A stretch of 64,000 nt of DNA from Apodemus sylvaticus (lineage: Eukaryota; Chordata; Mammalia; Rodentia; Muridae). Under the pieces are notes generated by a model. That model had not been told where the DNA came from. It did no database searches and saw only the letters and a list, made by a program, of their open reading frames with translations. The position numbers and the translations under genes were made by a program. Where the stretch lies: positions 8,117,501 through 8,181,500 of the forward strand of contig NC_067480.1 of the NCBI RefSeq assembly GCF_947179515.1, written 5' to 3'. This document shows positions 53,939-64,000 of the stretch, piece by piece (position 1 is the stretch's first letter; each line of letters begins with the position of its first letter).

Positions 53939-54405
53939 AAAGACTTAAATTAAAATAATGTATAGGTGTTCCTTGGGAAGGATGAATCAAATCAGTATTG
54001 TAAAGATGTCAGTTTGCTTGAAGTTAACCCAGAGTCCACTAAGGTTTCAGACCAGCTACCAAAATATCCACAGAAGAACAATTTCAGAGGGTAGTCCTAA
54101 AACTTGTATAGAAACAACAGACAGACAAAAGGTTCTATTTGGTTGGGACAAGGTCGCCAATCCCAGCAGATAGCGGAGTGTGATAAACCCAGGGCGGGGC
54201 CAGGGGTAACAGAAGACTTTGGAGCAGCTGAGAGCCGGGGAAGGAATAGGATGTCTGATGTAATCCTGAAGCTGATATTGAAAACTGGAGTAAAAAAGAA
54301 GTCTTCAATAACTATCTTGTTGGGGTATCTATCTAGTTGTGAGAGAAATGAGAGAAGATAAAAGAAAAATAGAATAAATATTTCAATATAAAATAATAAA
54401 CCATA

Positions 54406-54555
54406 TCCAGGTGGTGGTGGAGGTGGTACACACCTTTAATCCCAGCGCTTGAGAGACAGAGGCATAATTCTGTGAGTTTAAGACCAGCTTGGTTTCAAGT
54501 TCCAGGTGGCCAGGGTTATATACAGAGAGACCCTGTCTTGAAAAAAAAAAAAAAC
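54406..54555 (+). mobile_element. B1 SINE, sense, diverged
   Basis: caggtggtggtggaggtggt, atcccagcgcttgagagaca and gagaccctgtcttgaaaaa. Confidence 0.88.
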
Positions 54556-54620
54556 AATACATTAATGAATTAATGAATGAATGAATGAACAAACAAGTCC
54601 ATAAAAGTTAGAGGAAAATG

Positions 54621-54771
54621 GGGCTGGAGAAATGGCCCAGTGGCTAAGAGCACTGGCTGATCTTCCACAGGACCCAGATTCAAGTCCCAGTACCCACCAT
54701 GGTGGCTCCAGGGACCTAACGTCCTTTTCTGGCTTCCATGGGTACTGCATACAAGTGATGCATGCAACACA

Positions 54772-54808
<37 letters not shown>

Positions 54809-54810
54809 TT
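54621..54810 (+). mobile_element. B3-type SINE, sense, with (AC)n
   Basis: ggggctggagaaatggccca, tgatcttccacaggacccag and ttctggcttccatgggtact, ending in (AC)n at about 54764-54806. Confidence 0.88.
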
Positions 54811-54921
54811 TTTTTTAAAAATAATTGGAACTAAAATGAGCTTCTTAAGCATCATATGAAGCACAGAAGGCAGTGAGGAAAGTGGTTAGTGAGTGAGACT
54901 GGCCATGCCGAGGGTGGAAGA

Positions 54922-55085
54922 AGGCTCCGCAGCTTCGAGCACAGGCTGCTCTTGCAGAGGACCTGGGCTCAGCTCTCTGTACCCACACTGAGAATCTCAC
55001 AGTCTCCTGTTCCAGGGAATCTGTGCTTGTGTACTGCATAGAATATACTCAGGTGTACGCACATACAGGCAAATAAACAGTTCTT
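54922..55085 (+). mobile_element. B3-type SINE, sense, worn
   Basis: ctgctcttgcagaggacctg, gctctctgtacccacactga and acgcacatacaggcaaataa. Confidence 0.7.
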
Positions 55086-55256
55086 TAGAAGAGACTGGCC
55101 ATGTAAAGTTTGTCACAAGAAAATGGCACGAGCAAGCTCAAAAGGCACGTGACATGTTGAAAAAGAAGTGGGAAATGTTTGACAGAAAACACACTTGAGA
55201 AAAAAAAGACACCAATAATAAACTAGGCTGGGAAGGCGCATAAGAATGTCAGAGAG

Positions 55257-55420
55257 GGCTGGAGAGATGGTTCAGAGCGTCGACTGCTCTTCCAGAGGTA
55301 CCAAGTTCAAATCCCACCAACCACATGGCGGCCCACAGCCATCTGTAATGGGATCTGATGCCCTCTTCTGATGTGTCTGAAGACAGCAACGGTGTACTCA
55401 CATACATAAAATAGTTAAAA
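55257..55420 (+). mobile_element. B2 SINE, sense
   Basis: ggctggagagatggttcaga, gctcttccagaggtaccaag, gccctcttctgatgtgtctg. A few head bases are missing (gagcgtcgactgc). Confidence 0.95.
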
Positions 55421-57379
55421 GGAGCAAGTGTGTACAAGACTAGTTCAAGAAGAAAAGAAAAGAAAAAAGAACATCACAGAAAAATGTCTGTGGCTTACGG
55501 AATGTTATTTGCCATCCATGAATAAGAGATTATTCAGAATTAATGTAAGGTTTCTTTAATTCAAGAAAATCATACAAAATATAATGGTTTGGGGGCCATT
55601 TACTGAAACGAATGTTTGTATGGGTGACTGTCACAGCTGGTGCATCTCCTGCTTGTCTGTGGAATACTGACCTCCCTGGTGTTTGAATCCTATCCTCTGA
55701 AAATTCTGTAAGACTGTGGTACCACGTTGTCATTGTTGCTGAGACAGCTTTGTGCACATTTATTCAAGGGACACTGATCTGAGAAGGACACACTGTTCTG
55801 GTTGAGACCCACTGAGCTCAGTGGTGGGGCTTCTGAGCGCCCTGACCTTGAGGGAGGAGGACCACGGGTACTTGAATAGTCCTGAAATTAGAGTCAGCTG
55901 CCATGTTGCCGGGTAACACCCTTATACAACACAACAAAGACCACCTATTGGGTGGTGCAGGCGACTTGAAATTCTAGAACCTGTAGGAACACTGTGTCCT
56001 CATCTCCCTCCCCTGCTGAGAAGTCTCCCAACACAAGCAACCAAATCAAGACTTTCTGATTGAGTCCAAGAGACGCAGAACTGGCTGCTGCCCAGAGCTT
56101 GATAAGGCCAGGCTGATAAGTTCCAGAGCTTAGTCCTGAGGAGATTCCCTTTGGTGCTACCTTCACCTCAGAAACTTCTTCCAGGCCCTCTGGGAAGGGT
56201 GGGCTGACTCGTGTCTCTCTGAGTTTCCAGTTGCCCTCAGTACTGACCACACTTCCTGTTTGGTCTAAATGGCCCGTCCTGACTTCCTCCTCTTTCTGTG
56301 GATGGCAACTGAGCTGATTTGTCAGTAAGCACTACAAATAACCCACTGATCACTTCTGAGACAGCGCACACTGTCGACCAGACACGGTTCTGTTAGGCCT
56401 GTGTGCAACTAGAGGCAAAATCACCTGAGACTTTCTTAAACTGCAAAGGGATTTTGATTTCCTTTAAAGTAATCATTTATATCTCCGATTTCTTCTTTCT
56501 TTAGGTATCTTTGTTGGTTTGTTTGTTTGTGACTGTCTCGCTTAGCCAAGGCTGGACTCTTGAACTTTCTGGCTTTATTTTGTTTTGAAATCTTATCTTG
56601 CCAGACATCACACGTGTAATGTCAAATTCTTGGGTGTCTGGCAAAAGGATTGACACTAACTTAAAAGCAAGCCTCATCTGGCCTATGTAATCAGTTCCAG
56701 GCCAGCCAGTGCTACAGGTCCAGAGCCTTTCTCAAAGACCAAATGGTGGTGGAGGTGGTGGGGTGGAGGAGCAATAGCCTTTATAGTGTTAGGCATTTCA
56801 GACTCCCATTTTAATAAGTCTAGTGAGAAGATAATTTGATTGCAGTTACTAAGAACAAGACATTCCTTCTCTAGATCTGGCCACTCAGAGACAAGAAAGA
56901 ATTGTGCCAGAACGTTTGCTGTCCGAAAGGCCGGGTCCTGCCGCACTGCTGCCGAGTTAGAAGTCAGAGCTGAGTGCGGGTGGGCCATATGTTCACTCCA
57001 GCTTAGGAGCTCACTGCGCTCAGCAATGGGCGAGCCAAGCTCCTGGTACATCCTGGTGACAATGACAAGAGAATTGTCCTGAAATTCAGATCTGACCACT
57101 AGGTGGTTACCAACCACAGAGGCAAGAAGTAAGGAATGTCAGAAGCCAGCTGTGCCAGATGCGCCATTGGAAGCACGGCATCTGCCTTTTCTACTTTTTC
57201 AGCCCTGCTTATTTCCTACTGGTCCACGAAGGATGGAACCTGGCCCTAGCTCTGAATTCCCATCTTTATTCTGACCTCTCAGCTAGCCTGTGGCTAGATA
57301 GCCCAGCTGTTTTGAAAGGTGTGGACTTAAATAAATAGTCTCATCTGAACCCCTGAGATAGATAGTTTCAGCTTAACTG
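55421..57379. other. Intron 5, about 2 kb with no recognised element
   Basis: Only a short B1-like 3' remnant at about 56694-56740 (cagttccaggccagccagtg). Frames of up to 144 codons have no homology I recognise. Confidence 0.45.
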
Positions 57380-57437
57380 TCTCAATGCCTGTCACAATGC
57401 CCAACATATAGCAGATACTCAATATTTGTTGAAGAGT
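57380..57437 (+). mobile_element. L2 LINE 3' end, sense
   Basis: aatgcctgtcacaatgccca acatatagcagatactcaat and atttgttgaagag follow the L2 3' end order (cctggcacatagtaggtgct, caataaatgtttgttgaatg). Confidence 0.65.
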
Positions 57438-57459
57438 ACTCAAAACAGTGGATATCAGG

Positions 57460-57690
57460 GCTGGGGTGTCCACTCCGTGGTTAAGAGCACTGGCTGCTCT
57501 TCTCGGGGAAGGACATTTCCCAGCACCCACATGGCAGCTCACAACCATCTGTAATTCCAGTTTCAGGGGATCCATAGCCCGTTTCTGGCTCCTTGGGCAC
57601 CGGACATGTGTGAGGTATATAGATATACATGTAGACAAAACAGTTATACATGCAGGCGCGTGTGCGTGCATGCACACAAACACACACACA
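57460..57690 (+). mobile_element. B3-type SINE, sense, with CA-rich end
   Basis: gttaagagcactggctgctc, cccagcacccacatggcagc, gcccgtttctggctccttgg and a (CA)n-like end. Confidence 0.87.
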
Positions 57691-58428
57691 CACAATTAAA
57701 TTACAGAAGGCCAGTGGCCACAGTTTTCCGACCCATGCCATGGTTTCTTCTGAAACACAGCCTGGGGGAGTTCTTGTCTGTGCACCACTGTACATGACTA
57801 AGGATGCTCTCACCTTGTCAAGGGTCTTCTCTCAGAGGCAGTAGTTGCACCATTCTGACTGACAGCATCCAATGCCTATTATTCTGTTCCTTTCTGACAC
57901 AGACCAGAGCTGGTGAAGACTCTGCCCACTGAGGAGCTTGACACCACATCATTATGCCCTGTTTCAGACTCCACCTGTGGGTCTCTAGTAACCCCCAAAT
58001 TACCCACAGGTTTGCCCAGCAGACTGCAAATTACAGGGTTCCCACGACCTCCCTCATGTTGTGCATTAAAACTAATACAGAAAAGCACTTACTTAGAATT
58101 ATAGTTCAGTTATAAAGGTTGCAAAGTCAGAACAGCCAGATGGAAGAGATGCACAGGCCGCAGTCTGAGAGTTGGGGAGGGACTTCCAGCTCTCTTTGGG
58201 TGTACCGCTATGCTGGTAGCCCTGTGTTTACCAACATGAAGCTCTCCAGGTAGGGCTAGAAGTCTGTCTTTAACACCGTCTCTAGGTTCCACACTAGCAA
58301 ATTCTGTGTGGTCAACTGGAGACAGCCTCATTATAACTTCTGTACTTGCCAATTTGGGGATTCTGTGTTGGAAACTCCAGGCAAAAGACTGCATATGTAC
58401 TTTTAACTTTTTAAAAATTAATTTATTT
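57691..58428. other. Intron 5, no recognised element
   Basis: About 740 bases with nothing recognised. Confidence 0.5.
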
Positions 58429-58435
58429 GTGTGTT

Positions 58436-58483
<48 letters not shown>
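58429..58483 (+). repeat. (TG)n microsatellite
   Basis: About 25 TG units with early TTTG breaks. Confidence 0.96.
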
Positions 58484-58484
<1 letters not shown>

Positions 58485-58830
58485 CTGTCTTACTTAGGGT
58501 TTCCATTGCTGCAAAGAGACACCACGACCAAGGCAACTCTTATAAGCAACATTTAGTGGGGACTGGCTTACAGGTTCTGAGGTTCAGTCTGTTATCATCA
58601 AGGTGGGAGCACAGCAGCATTCAGGCAGGCATGGTGCAGGAGGAGCTGAGAGTTCTGCACCTTTATCCAAAGGCTGTTAGTGGAAGATTGGCTTCCAGGC
58701 TTCTAGGAGTGTCTTAAAACCCACACCAACGTTTACACACCTACTCCAACAAGGACACACCCACTGGGCCACACTTCCTAATAGTGCCACTTCCTGAGCC
58801 AAGCCTATTCAAACCACCACACCCAGAGAG
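58484..58830 (+). mobile_element. Dispersed rodent repeat, 'cttagggttt...tgctg' family
   Basis: cttacttagggtttccattg, caccacgaccaaggcaactc, gcaggcatggtgcaggagga, cctactccaacaaggacaca and cctaatagtgccacttcctg: a near-complete member of the family at 4487. Confidence 0.75.
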
Positions 58831-59229
58831 AAGCAACATTGAATCAATCAGCTTGGAGAGGAGTTTGACCAGAACCGCTGAGCTGAACCTGACATCTAGA
58901 ACTCAGAAAGGACTAAGCGTATTCAGCAGTAACTCTCCGGGCCTAGATAAGAGTATACAGAGGCTAGAATCTTCCAGGACCAGGCCTGGGTTAGCACACA
59001 GAGGTGGTAAGCCTCTAAGATGACAATTACCACAGGGGAATTAAAAAACTACATTAACAGTGTGCATGTGTGTTCATATACATTCCATACTGTACGTGTA
59101 GAGGGAATTGATTCCCTGTCTATACTATGTAGGTTCTGGGGAGTAAACTTGGGCTTGGTAACAATAACCCTTCCCCAGTTATCCCTTTTGTCCACCTTTA
59201 ATAATTACACTAAAAAAAGAAATAGTCTT
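58831..59229. other. Intron 5, no firm call
   Basis: Unrecognised, with a possible worn antisense SINE at about 59050-59170. Confidence 0.4.
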
Positions 59230-59515
59230 GGGACAAATTTGTGATCAAGGAAAAACCTTTAGGTACAAGGAAATAGCCACAGATGTGTACTATGATAAGG
59301 CAAGGCCATATAAAAATCTGTTGCTTTGAACTTATAATGAGCATATAAGAATGCTTTGAACTTAATATGAACATCGTTCTGTAACTCCTATTTTCTGTAA
59401 CAATTTATCAATAAGGTAATTTTCTAAAGAACTTTTTGTCTAAGAAGGTATAAAAAAAGTCAGAGAAAAAAATAAAGTTGTTGGTTGAATGGTTTTGCTT
59501 GGGGGCTCTTTGCCA
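59230..59515 (+). mobile_element. Possible solo LTR
   Basis: A region with ctgtaactcctattttctgt, a TATA-like ggtataaaaa at about 59450 and AATAAA at about 59470 followed by ttgcttgggggctctttgcc resembles the R/U5 layout of a murine retroviral LTR. I cannot place the ends or find flanking duplications, so this is tentative. Confidence 0.3.
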
Positions 59516-60104
59516 TCTATCTTTCCTTCCATCCATCCATCCATCCATCTATATGTATATTTTGTTTGTACATACATCAGGTGTAGGTATATGTGTGTGT
59601 ATACACATGTATACATGTCTGAATACTTGTGAAATTGATTGAGACAGTCAGGCACAGCCTGAGAGTGGGTGTATGAATGTATATGTGTCTGTGCATACCT
59701 GCCTGTATAAAGCAGTTTAATTTTTTTTCCTTTCCTTTCTCTCTTGTTCACCAAGAGTTAATCAGCCAGGCCAGTGAAAGACTTCACTGGCTGCCTGGCC
59801 TGAAAAAGAGAGCCCTAGTAACAAATCCTGTACCTAATCACCCTGCTGTTAGCAACAAGTCTCAGAGATCTAGAGGCCTGCACCTTCTGGCCTCAACGTA
59901 ACTTACTGTCCAGATAGGTATATGTTATTACAGAAAGCAACCCTGCTCTTTTGCAAGACCAAGTCTTGCCTCAACAACGCTCTTCCTCCTTGGCTGCTTC
60001 ATAGAGAGCCCAGGCCAGGGCTAAGCTCCCTGCAGGACAACTGCTTTTAGTGTGGGAGGTTCTGGTTGGACCCTTCTACAGCTGGGAAGTTCTCCTGTCT
60101 ATGG
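59516..60104. other. Intron 5, short (CATC)n and unrecognised sequence
   Basis: (CATC)n at about 59529-59548 and TATG-rich sequence to about 59620; then nothing recognised. Confidence 0.5.
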
Positions 60105-60430
60105 CTGGGCTCTGGGTAGCTATTGGTGGTGGGCTTTCTGTTGGTTTTTGTCAAAAACTGGGGCCATCTGGGAAGAGGAACTTTAGTTGAGAAAAGGCCT
60201 GCATCTGATTGGTCTGTAGGCAAGTCTGTAGTAATGATGATGTGGGAGGGCCCAGCCTGCTGAGTGGTAGAAGGGCTGCAGGCTGAGAAACTCAAGGGGA
60301 GTCTCCTAGTGAGCAGCACTCTTCCCTGGTGGTAGACTGTGACGGGGATGTGAAGGCCAACCAAACCCTTTCCTCTCCGAGTTGCTTTGGTCACAGTGCT
60401 TCATCACAGCAATAGAGGTCAACTTATAGG
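60105..60430 (+). mobile_element. Dispersed rodent repeat (second end type), sense
   Basis: tgatgtgggagggcccagcc, gagcagcactcttccctggt, ggtagactgtgacggggatg and cacagtgcttcatcacagca atagaggtcaac match the family end seen at 8812-9460. Confidence 0.7.
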
Positions 60431-61165
60431 TTTCATGAGGATGCACTGTCCCTGACATCTTCTCAGTCAGTGAAGGGAGGGGAGAAAAGGGAATCCTGTC
60501 TCTTCACCCCCATTCCCAGACTCTGCTTGTGGCCCTCCCCACTTCCTTCTATCGTCGTTTTATTCAAACATATTTTCCCTGGCCTACAGCATATGCAGAG
60601 CTCCCAGCCTCCTTTCTAAGCTCTGGTCCCTAGCCCATTTTATACCTCGTGTTTTCCATTGTTGTCACTCCTTGTCCCCTAGAAGCCACTGGATACAAAG
60701 CAGGCATGGCGCACCTGCCACAGCTCCACCAGACCCTCTTTGTCTCGGTGCCAGCCACTCTGACCTTCTTTTGTCCCTTAACTCTGTCATTTGTGTGTGA
60801 ACACCGTATTGCCCAGGCAGTATTGGATATGGAATCTGCCTTGGAGAATATCAGGACTCGAGTGTCCCTTCCCTTCAGGGCCTCCTCTCGGATCAGTCAC
60901 AATCCTCATTCATGTTCTGTTTGTCTTCATGGCATGCTAATGGCCTTCTCCAAGAAAACGTCTCAGACTCCCATCTCTAAATGCAGGGTTCCACCCTTGT
61001 GCTCCTGAAGCACTTTGTGTTACAGCGTATTCAGATGCTTTGTCTCTGGTCTAACATGTCCAGCCAATCATGTAGATCCTCAAAGCATGTTTGTCTTAGT
61101 CCCCAGAGGAAGGCCTGTATCCAAGAGCCACTTAATAAACATTCACTGAATAAACACAGACGTTG
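60431..61165 (+). mobile_element. Probable L2 LINE 3' region, sense
   Basis: The last part, aggcctgtatccaagagcca cttaataaacattcactgaa, resembles the L2 3' terminus. The preceding 600 bases are plausible but unproven L2; only the last 70 are convincing. Confidence 0.45.
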
Positions 61166-61534
61166 GAGACTAAGAACTGGATTTTTTATATTTGGAGCCA
61201 CACCAGTATCTTCACATTGAAAACAGATCAGTTAATTCCTATTTAGATTGTTACACCCTAACACCCTGCGATAAGCACCTTTGAAAGGTTGAGGTCCAGA
61301 CATGCCACTTTGTAACTTGGTCACAAGATTTACATTTCCAACTGTCAAATCACGTCTTATGTTTGCGGGAAATGACAGTGATATCTTTTCATCTCCTCTG
61401 AGGTTGGCTCTCAAAGTCCTTTGGGCTGCCAGAGTCCACAGGTGCTTGAGCCTCTTAGTATTTGCTTAGAAGCCAACCCCATGTACTTTAAACCATCTCC
61501 AGATAACTTATAGTAGTGTGATGTAATACCGTAT
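61166..61534. other. Intron 5, no recognised element
   Basis: About 370 bases, nothing recognised. Confidence 0.5.
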
Positions 61535-61985
61535 ATATTCATTGCTTTTCTATTGCTGTGATAACCACCACCAAAGGCAACTTATAAAAGAAAGTGTGTA
61601 GTTGGGCTAAAGTTCAAGAAAGTTAGAGTCTATGATGCCACAGGAATAGCTGGTAGCTCACATCTTGGTCTGCAAGCAGAAAGCAAGAGTGCGCGCTGAG
61701 AATAGCATAAAACATTTAAAACCTCACAGTCTGTCCCCAGTGACACACCTTTTCCAACAGGGACACACCTCCTCCAACAGGGACACACCTCCTCCAACAG
61801 GGACATACCTCCTCCAACAGGACAAACCTCCTCCAACAGGGACACACCTCCTCCAACAGGGACACACCTCCTCCAACAAGAAACACCTCCTCCAACAGGG
61901 ACACCAACAGGACACACCTCCTAATCCTTTCCAAACAGTTCCATCACATGGGAACCAAATTTTCAAACAAGTAAGCCTCTAGGGG
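61535..61985 (+). mobile_element. Dispersed rodent repeat with internal minisatellite
   Basis: cttttctattgctgtgataa and accaaaggcaacttataaaag start a member of the 4487/58484 family. Its ccaacaagg-type internal region is expanded (see next entry), and the element ends with atgggaaccaaattttcaaac. Confidence 0.7.
61742..61922 (+). repeat. 20-bp minisatellite, about nine units
   Basis: Unit ggacacacctcctccaacag, tandem from 61742 to 61922, with two 19-base units, one 12-base partial unit and a few substitutions (gacatacct, gacaaacct, gaaacacct). Frames give TSSNRDTPPP-type or VGGGVSLLEEVCP-type repeats, which are by-products. Confidence 0.97.
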
Positions 61986-62448
61986 CCATTCTCATTCCTC
62001 TTCACTGAGTAAAAAGCTGGTTGTTCAGTATCACTTAGGAAGTGACATCCATGGGAAGGTCTGCATGTGTCTGGTATAGACACACTGGTTTGGTGTATTA
62101 TTATTATTTTTTTTTTTGCAATTAGTTGAGTACATGGATGTCGAGCCCTCAGATATGGCCAAACTGTCATGTATAAAACATGTCAAAAGCTGTATACTAG
62201 CGCATGCACAGTGTGTCATTGTTAATGTTGAGTCCTGTGATGGAAAATAAAAGTTGAAAGTAGCCTGCTGTGGTCTGTTTTAGTCTGTAACAGCATAGCA
62301 CTGACTGGATCATTTGCCTGAAATATATAATCTCACAAATCTGGAGGCTGTGAAGTTCAGTATCAAGGAGCCAGCAGGTTTTCTGATTCTGATTCCAAGA
62401 TGGTGTTTGGATTGTCTTTTTTGGGGGGGAAGGGGGAATTTGGGTTTT
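61986..62448. other. Intron 5, no recognised element
   Basis: About 460 bases with a short poly-T at 62108-62118. Confidence 0.5.
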
Positions 62449-62592
62449 TTTTTTCCTGAGAAAGGGTTTCTCTGTTTAGCCCTGGCTGTCCTGGAACTCA
62501 CTCTGTGGACCAGGCTGGCCTCGAACTCAGAACTCCACCTGCCTCTGCCTCTCAAGTGCTGGGATTAAAGGCATTACCACTGCCAGGCTAGC
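62449..62592 (-). mobile_element. B1 SINE, antisense
   Basis: cctgagaaagggtttctctg, ggaccaggctggcctcgaac and tctcaagtgctgggattaaa. Confidence 0.95.
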
Positions 62593-62819
62593 TTAATCTT
62601 CTTACAGCTCTCCCTTCTCAGTCCCATCATGGCCATTAAATTTCAATGTGAGTTTTGAAGGAAATGTCCCCTGACTCTGCAATCTGGAATGTCCTAGAAT
62701 GTCCACAACCAGCACTTAAAACTATTGTCTCTCCTGTCTAGAAAGTCGCTCCTTATGTGGAGAGTGCATTGTGTTATTAATATGAGGCTTGTCCATGGTT
62801 GGCAGACACCAACTACTTC

Positions 62820-63022
62820 TCTCTCTCCTTTTCCTCCTCCCTCCTCCTCTTCCCTCCTAGTCCCCCTCCTCCTTCTCCTCCTCCTTCTCTACTTTTTCTT
62901 TTTGAGACAAGGTTTATCTCTGTAGCCTTGGCTGTCCTGGAACTCACACTGTAGACCTGTCTGGCCTGGAACTCACAGAGATCCACTTACTAGGATTAAA
63001 GTCATGTGCTACCATGACTGAT
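62820..63022 (-). mobile_element. CT-rich tail and B1 SINE, antisense, diverged
   Basis: CTC/CTT pyrimidine run (about 62820-62890), then tttttgagacaaggtttatc, ctggcctggaactcacagag and aaagtcatgtgctaccatg. It ends about 170 bases before the exon 6 acceptor. Confidence 0.88.
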
Positions 63023-63189
63023 ACAAACGAGCTTCTAAGATGCGCCTGCTGTAGGTTTTTAATGCTTGAGAAGTGATTACGTCGTTATTCTACAGGAAAG
63101 CAAAGGTTGCCACAAGTACTGTTTGTTTGGCCTCCTGAGTTTGATGTTTCGCAGACGAGCACTCATTTCTTGTCCGACCTCTTTTCCAG

Positions 63190-63299
63190 GGAGGTGCCCC
63201 TGAAGGATGCTAAGGAATATGCTGAATCCATAGGCGCCATCGTGGTGGAGACAAGTGCGAAGAATGCCGTTAATATCGAGGAGCTCTTCCAAGGCATCA
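63190..63299 (+). CDS. Rab31: RAB31 exon 6: G5 motif ETSAK
   Basis: This 110-nt exon completes the split Arg codon and encodes EVPLKDAKEYAESIGAIVV, ETSAK, and on to IEELFQGI, ending one base into the next codon (residues about 127-164). ETSAK (about 147-151) is the G5 motif that contacts the guanine base. The acceptor is ctcttttccag; the donor is ATCA|GTGAGC. The residue at about 154 is Val (NAVNIEEL), where I remember Ile in the reference protein; it is a conservative change and could be a strain or species difference. The final exon, with the hypervariable tail and the two cysteines that are geranylgeranylated, lies beyond the window. If the donor is ignored, the frame runs SERRTVASA to a stop at 63326-63328. 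Confidence 0.97.
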
Positions 63300-63482
63300 G
63301 TGAGCGCCGCACTGTGGCTTCAGCCTAACTTAGCTCGCGTGGTTATGCTGGGGGCAGGGCAGTCAAAACCAACCTTTCGTCTGTGTGACTTTATCTAAGG
63401 CTGTCAGTGAACCCCGAAGAGTCTGACTGAAGTCACCCTGTGAGCCCTGCAGCTAGGAATTTATCTATACTCCCTCCGTTCC

Positions 63483-63575
63483 TGTCTTTTTCCTTCCTTC
63501 CTTCCTTCCTTCCTTCCTTCCTTCCTTCCTTCCTTCCTTCCTTTCTTCCTTCCTTCCTTCCTTCCTTTTTTTTTT
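63483..63575 (+). repeat. (CTTC)n microsatellite
   Basis: About 19 CTTC units with one TTTC break, then poly-T; about 190 bases after the exon 6 donor. Confidence 0.96.
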
Positions 63576-63619
63576 GGAGTATGATGACTGGCTTTTATTT
63601 TCTCCTTAAAATATATATT

Positions 63620-63800
63620 TTTAAGATTTATTTATTTATTATATGTAAGTACACTGTAGCTGTCTTCAGACACTTCCAAAGAGGGCGTCAGATCTCTTTG
63701 CAGATGGTTGTGAGCCACCATGTGGTTGCTTGGATTTGAACTCAGTACCTTAGGAAGAGCAGACAGTGCTCTTAACCAGTGAGCGATCTCTCTAGCCCCT
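63620..63800 (-). mobile_element. B2 SINE, antisense
   Basis: aagatttatttatttattat, gtacactgtagctgtcttca, ttggatttgaactcagtacc and gatctctctagcccc, flanked by cttaaaatat on both sides. Confidence 0.95.
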
Positions 63801-64000
63801 CTTAAAATATTTTTTTAATTGAAATTAAATTCTATCACTTCCTGGCTTTCTTTCCTCCCTCCAGCTTCTCCCAGATTCTCTCTTTCCACCCCCCCCATGT
63901 TTCCCATCATTTCCAAGATGATAATCTCTTTTTCTCTTCACATTCTGTTCCATATATATATATATATACATATGTGTATACACACACATATACGTGTATA
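63801..64000. other. Intron 6 start, unrecognised with (TA)n/(CA)n end
   Basis: Pyrimidine-rich sequence ending in a TA/TG/CA-alternating stretch at about 63950-64000 that runs off the window. Confidence 0.6.

Larger units (their letters stand above)
1..64000 (+). other. Rab31: RAB31 gene interior: intron 1 end to intron 6 start
   Basis: The whole window lies inside one + strand gene. Five spliced coding segments translate in order to the Rab31 GTPase core, from Asp14 just after the first Gly of the P-loop to Ile163 (numbering assumes 13 residues in the missing first exon, as I remember the family). Intron lengths read from the splice sites are 6354 (intron 2), 20928 (intron 3), 1366 (intron 4) and 30017 (intron 5). 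Rab31 is known to cycle between GDP and GTP on trans-Golgi and endosomal membranes, with roles in mannose-6-phosphate receptor transport and EGFR endosomal sorting. The first exon with the start codon and promoter, and the last exon with the hypervariable tail and C-terminal cysteines, are not present. Confidence 0.95.

Noticed and set aside
61630..61982. Repetitive 'LLEEVCPVGGG' and 'TSSNRDTPPP' peptides
   Set aside because: Read through the 20-bp minisatellite, which shifts frame at each unit; no evidence of selection on any frame.

Overview
The window is mammalian genomic DNA from a murid rodent, almost certainly genus Mus. It is full of rodent SINEs (B1, B2, B3, B4/RSINE types), rodent LINE-1 pieces, long (TG)n, (TC)n and (TTCC)n tracts, and a U6 snRNA retrocopy. 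The only gene I can support lies on the + strand: five internal coding exons, separated by introns of 1.4 to 30 kb, encode the GTPase core of RAB31 (also called Rab22B), a Rab5-subfamily small GTPase of the trans-Golgi network and endosomes. The first exon (upstream) and the last exon (C-terminal tail with the prenylated cysteines) are outside the window.

Layout: end of intron 1 (1-4183); exon 2 (4184-4263, P-loop and switch I); intron 2 (6.4 kb, SINE-dense); exon 3 (10618-10699, interswitch and DTAGQER); intron 3 (20.9 kb); exon 4 (31628-31699, switch II); intron 4 (1.4 kb); exon 5 (33066-33172, NKCD motif); intron 5 (30.0 kb); exon 6 (63190-63299, ETSAK motif); start of intron 6 (63300-64000). 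All ten splice boundaries have AG acceptors or GT donors and the reading frame closes across every junction, so this is the live gene and not a retrocopy.

The introns hold the unusual material. Directly behind exon 5, the exon/intron junction itself (last exonic codons plus the GTAAGACA donor) has been copied about ten times into a TG-rich minisatellite of about 0.85 kb, leaving a row of eight decoy 5' splice sites. Intron 5 also carries a LINE-1 with a 5' inversion (twin-priming structure), a U6 snRNA pseudogene fused to a second sequence inside one pair of target-site duplications, a (CCACCT/CCACCA)n array, and pieces of ancient L1. A 20-bp minisatellite has grown out of the sequence of a dispersed repeat near 61.8 kb. 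Intron 3 has a 53-bp tandem array, a CA-rich VNTR and a very recent local duplication of a B1 with its flanks.

No second protein gene, functional RNA gene, CpG island or CRISPR-like array was found. The many open reading frames outside the five exons fall in repeats or simple-sequence tracts, or have no recognisable homology. Repeat family names are from recognition by eye, not from a database search; element ends are accurate to about 5-20 bases unless target-site duplications are stated.
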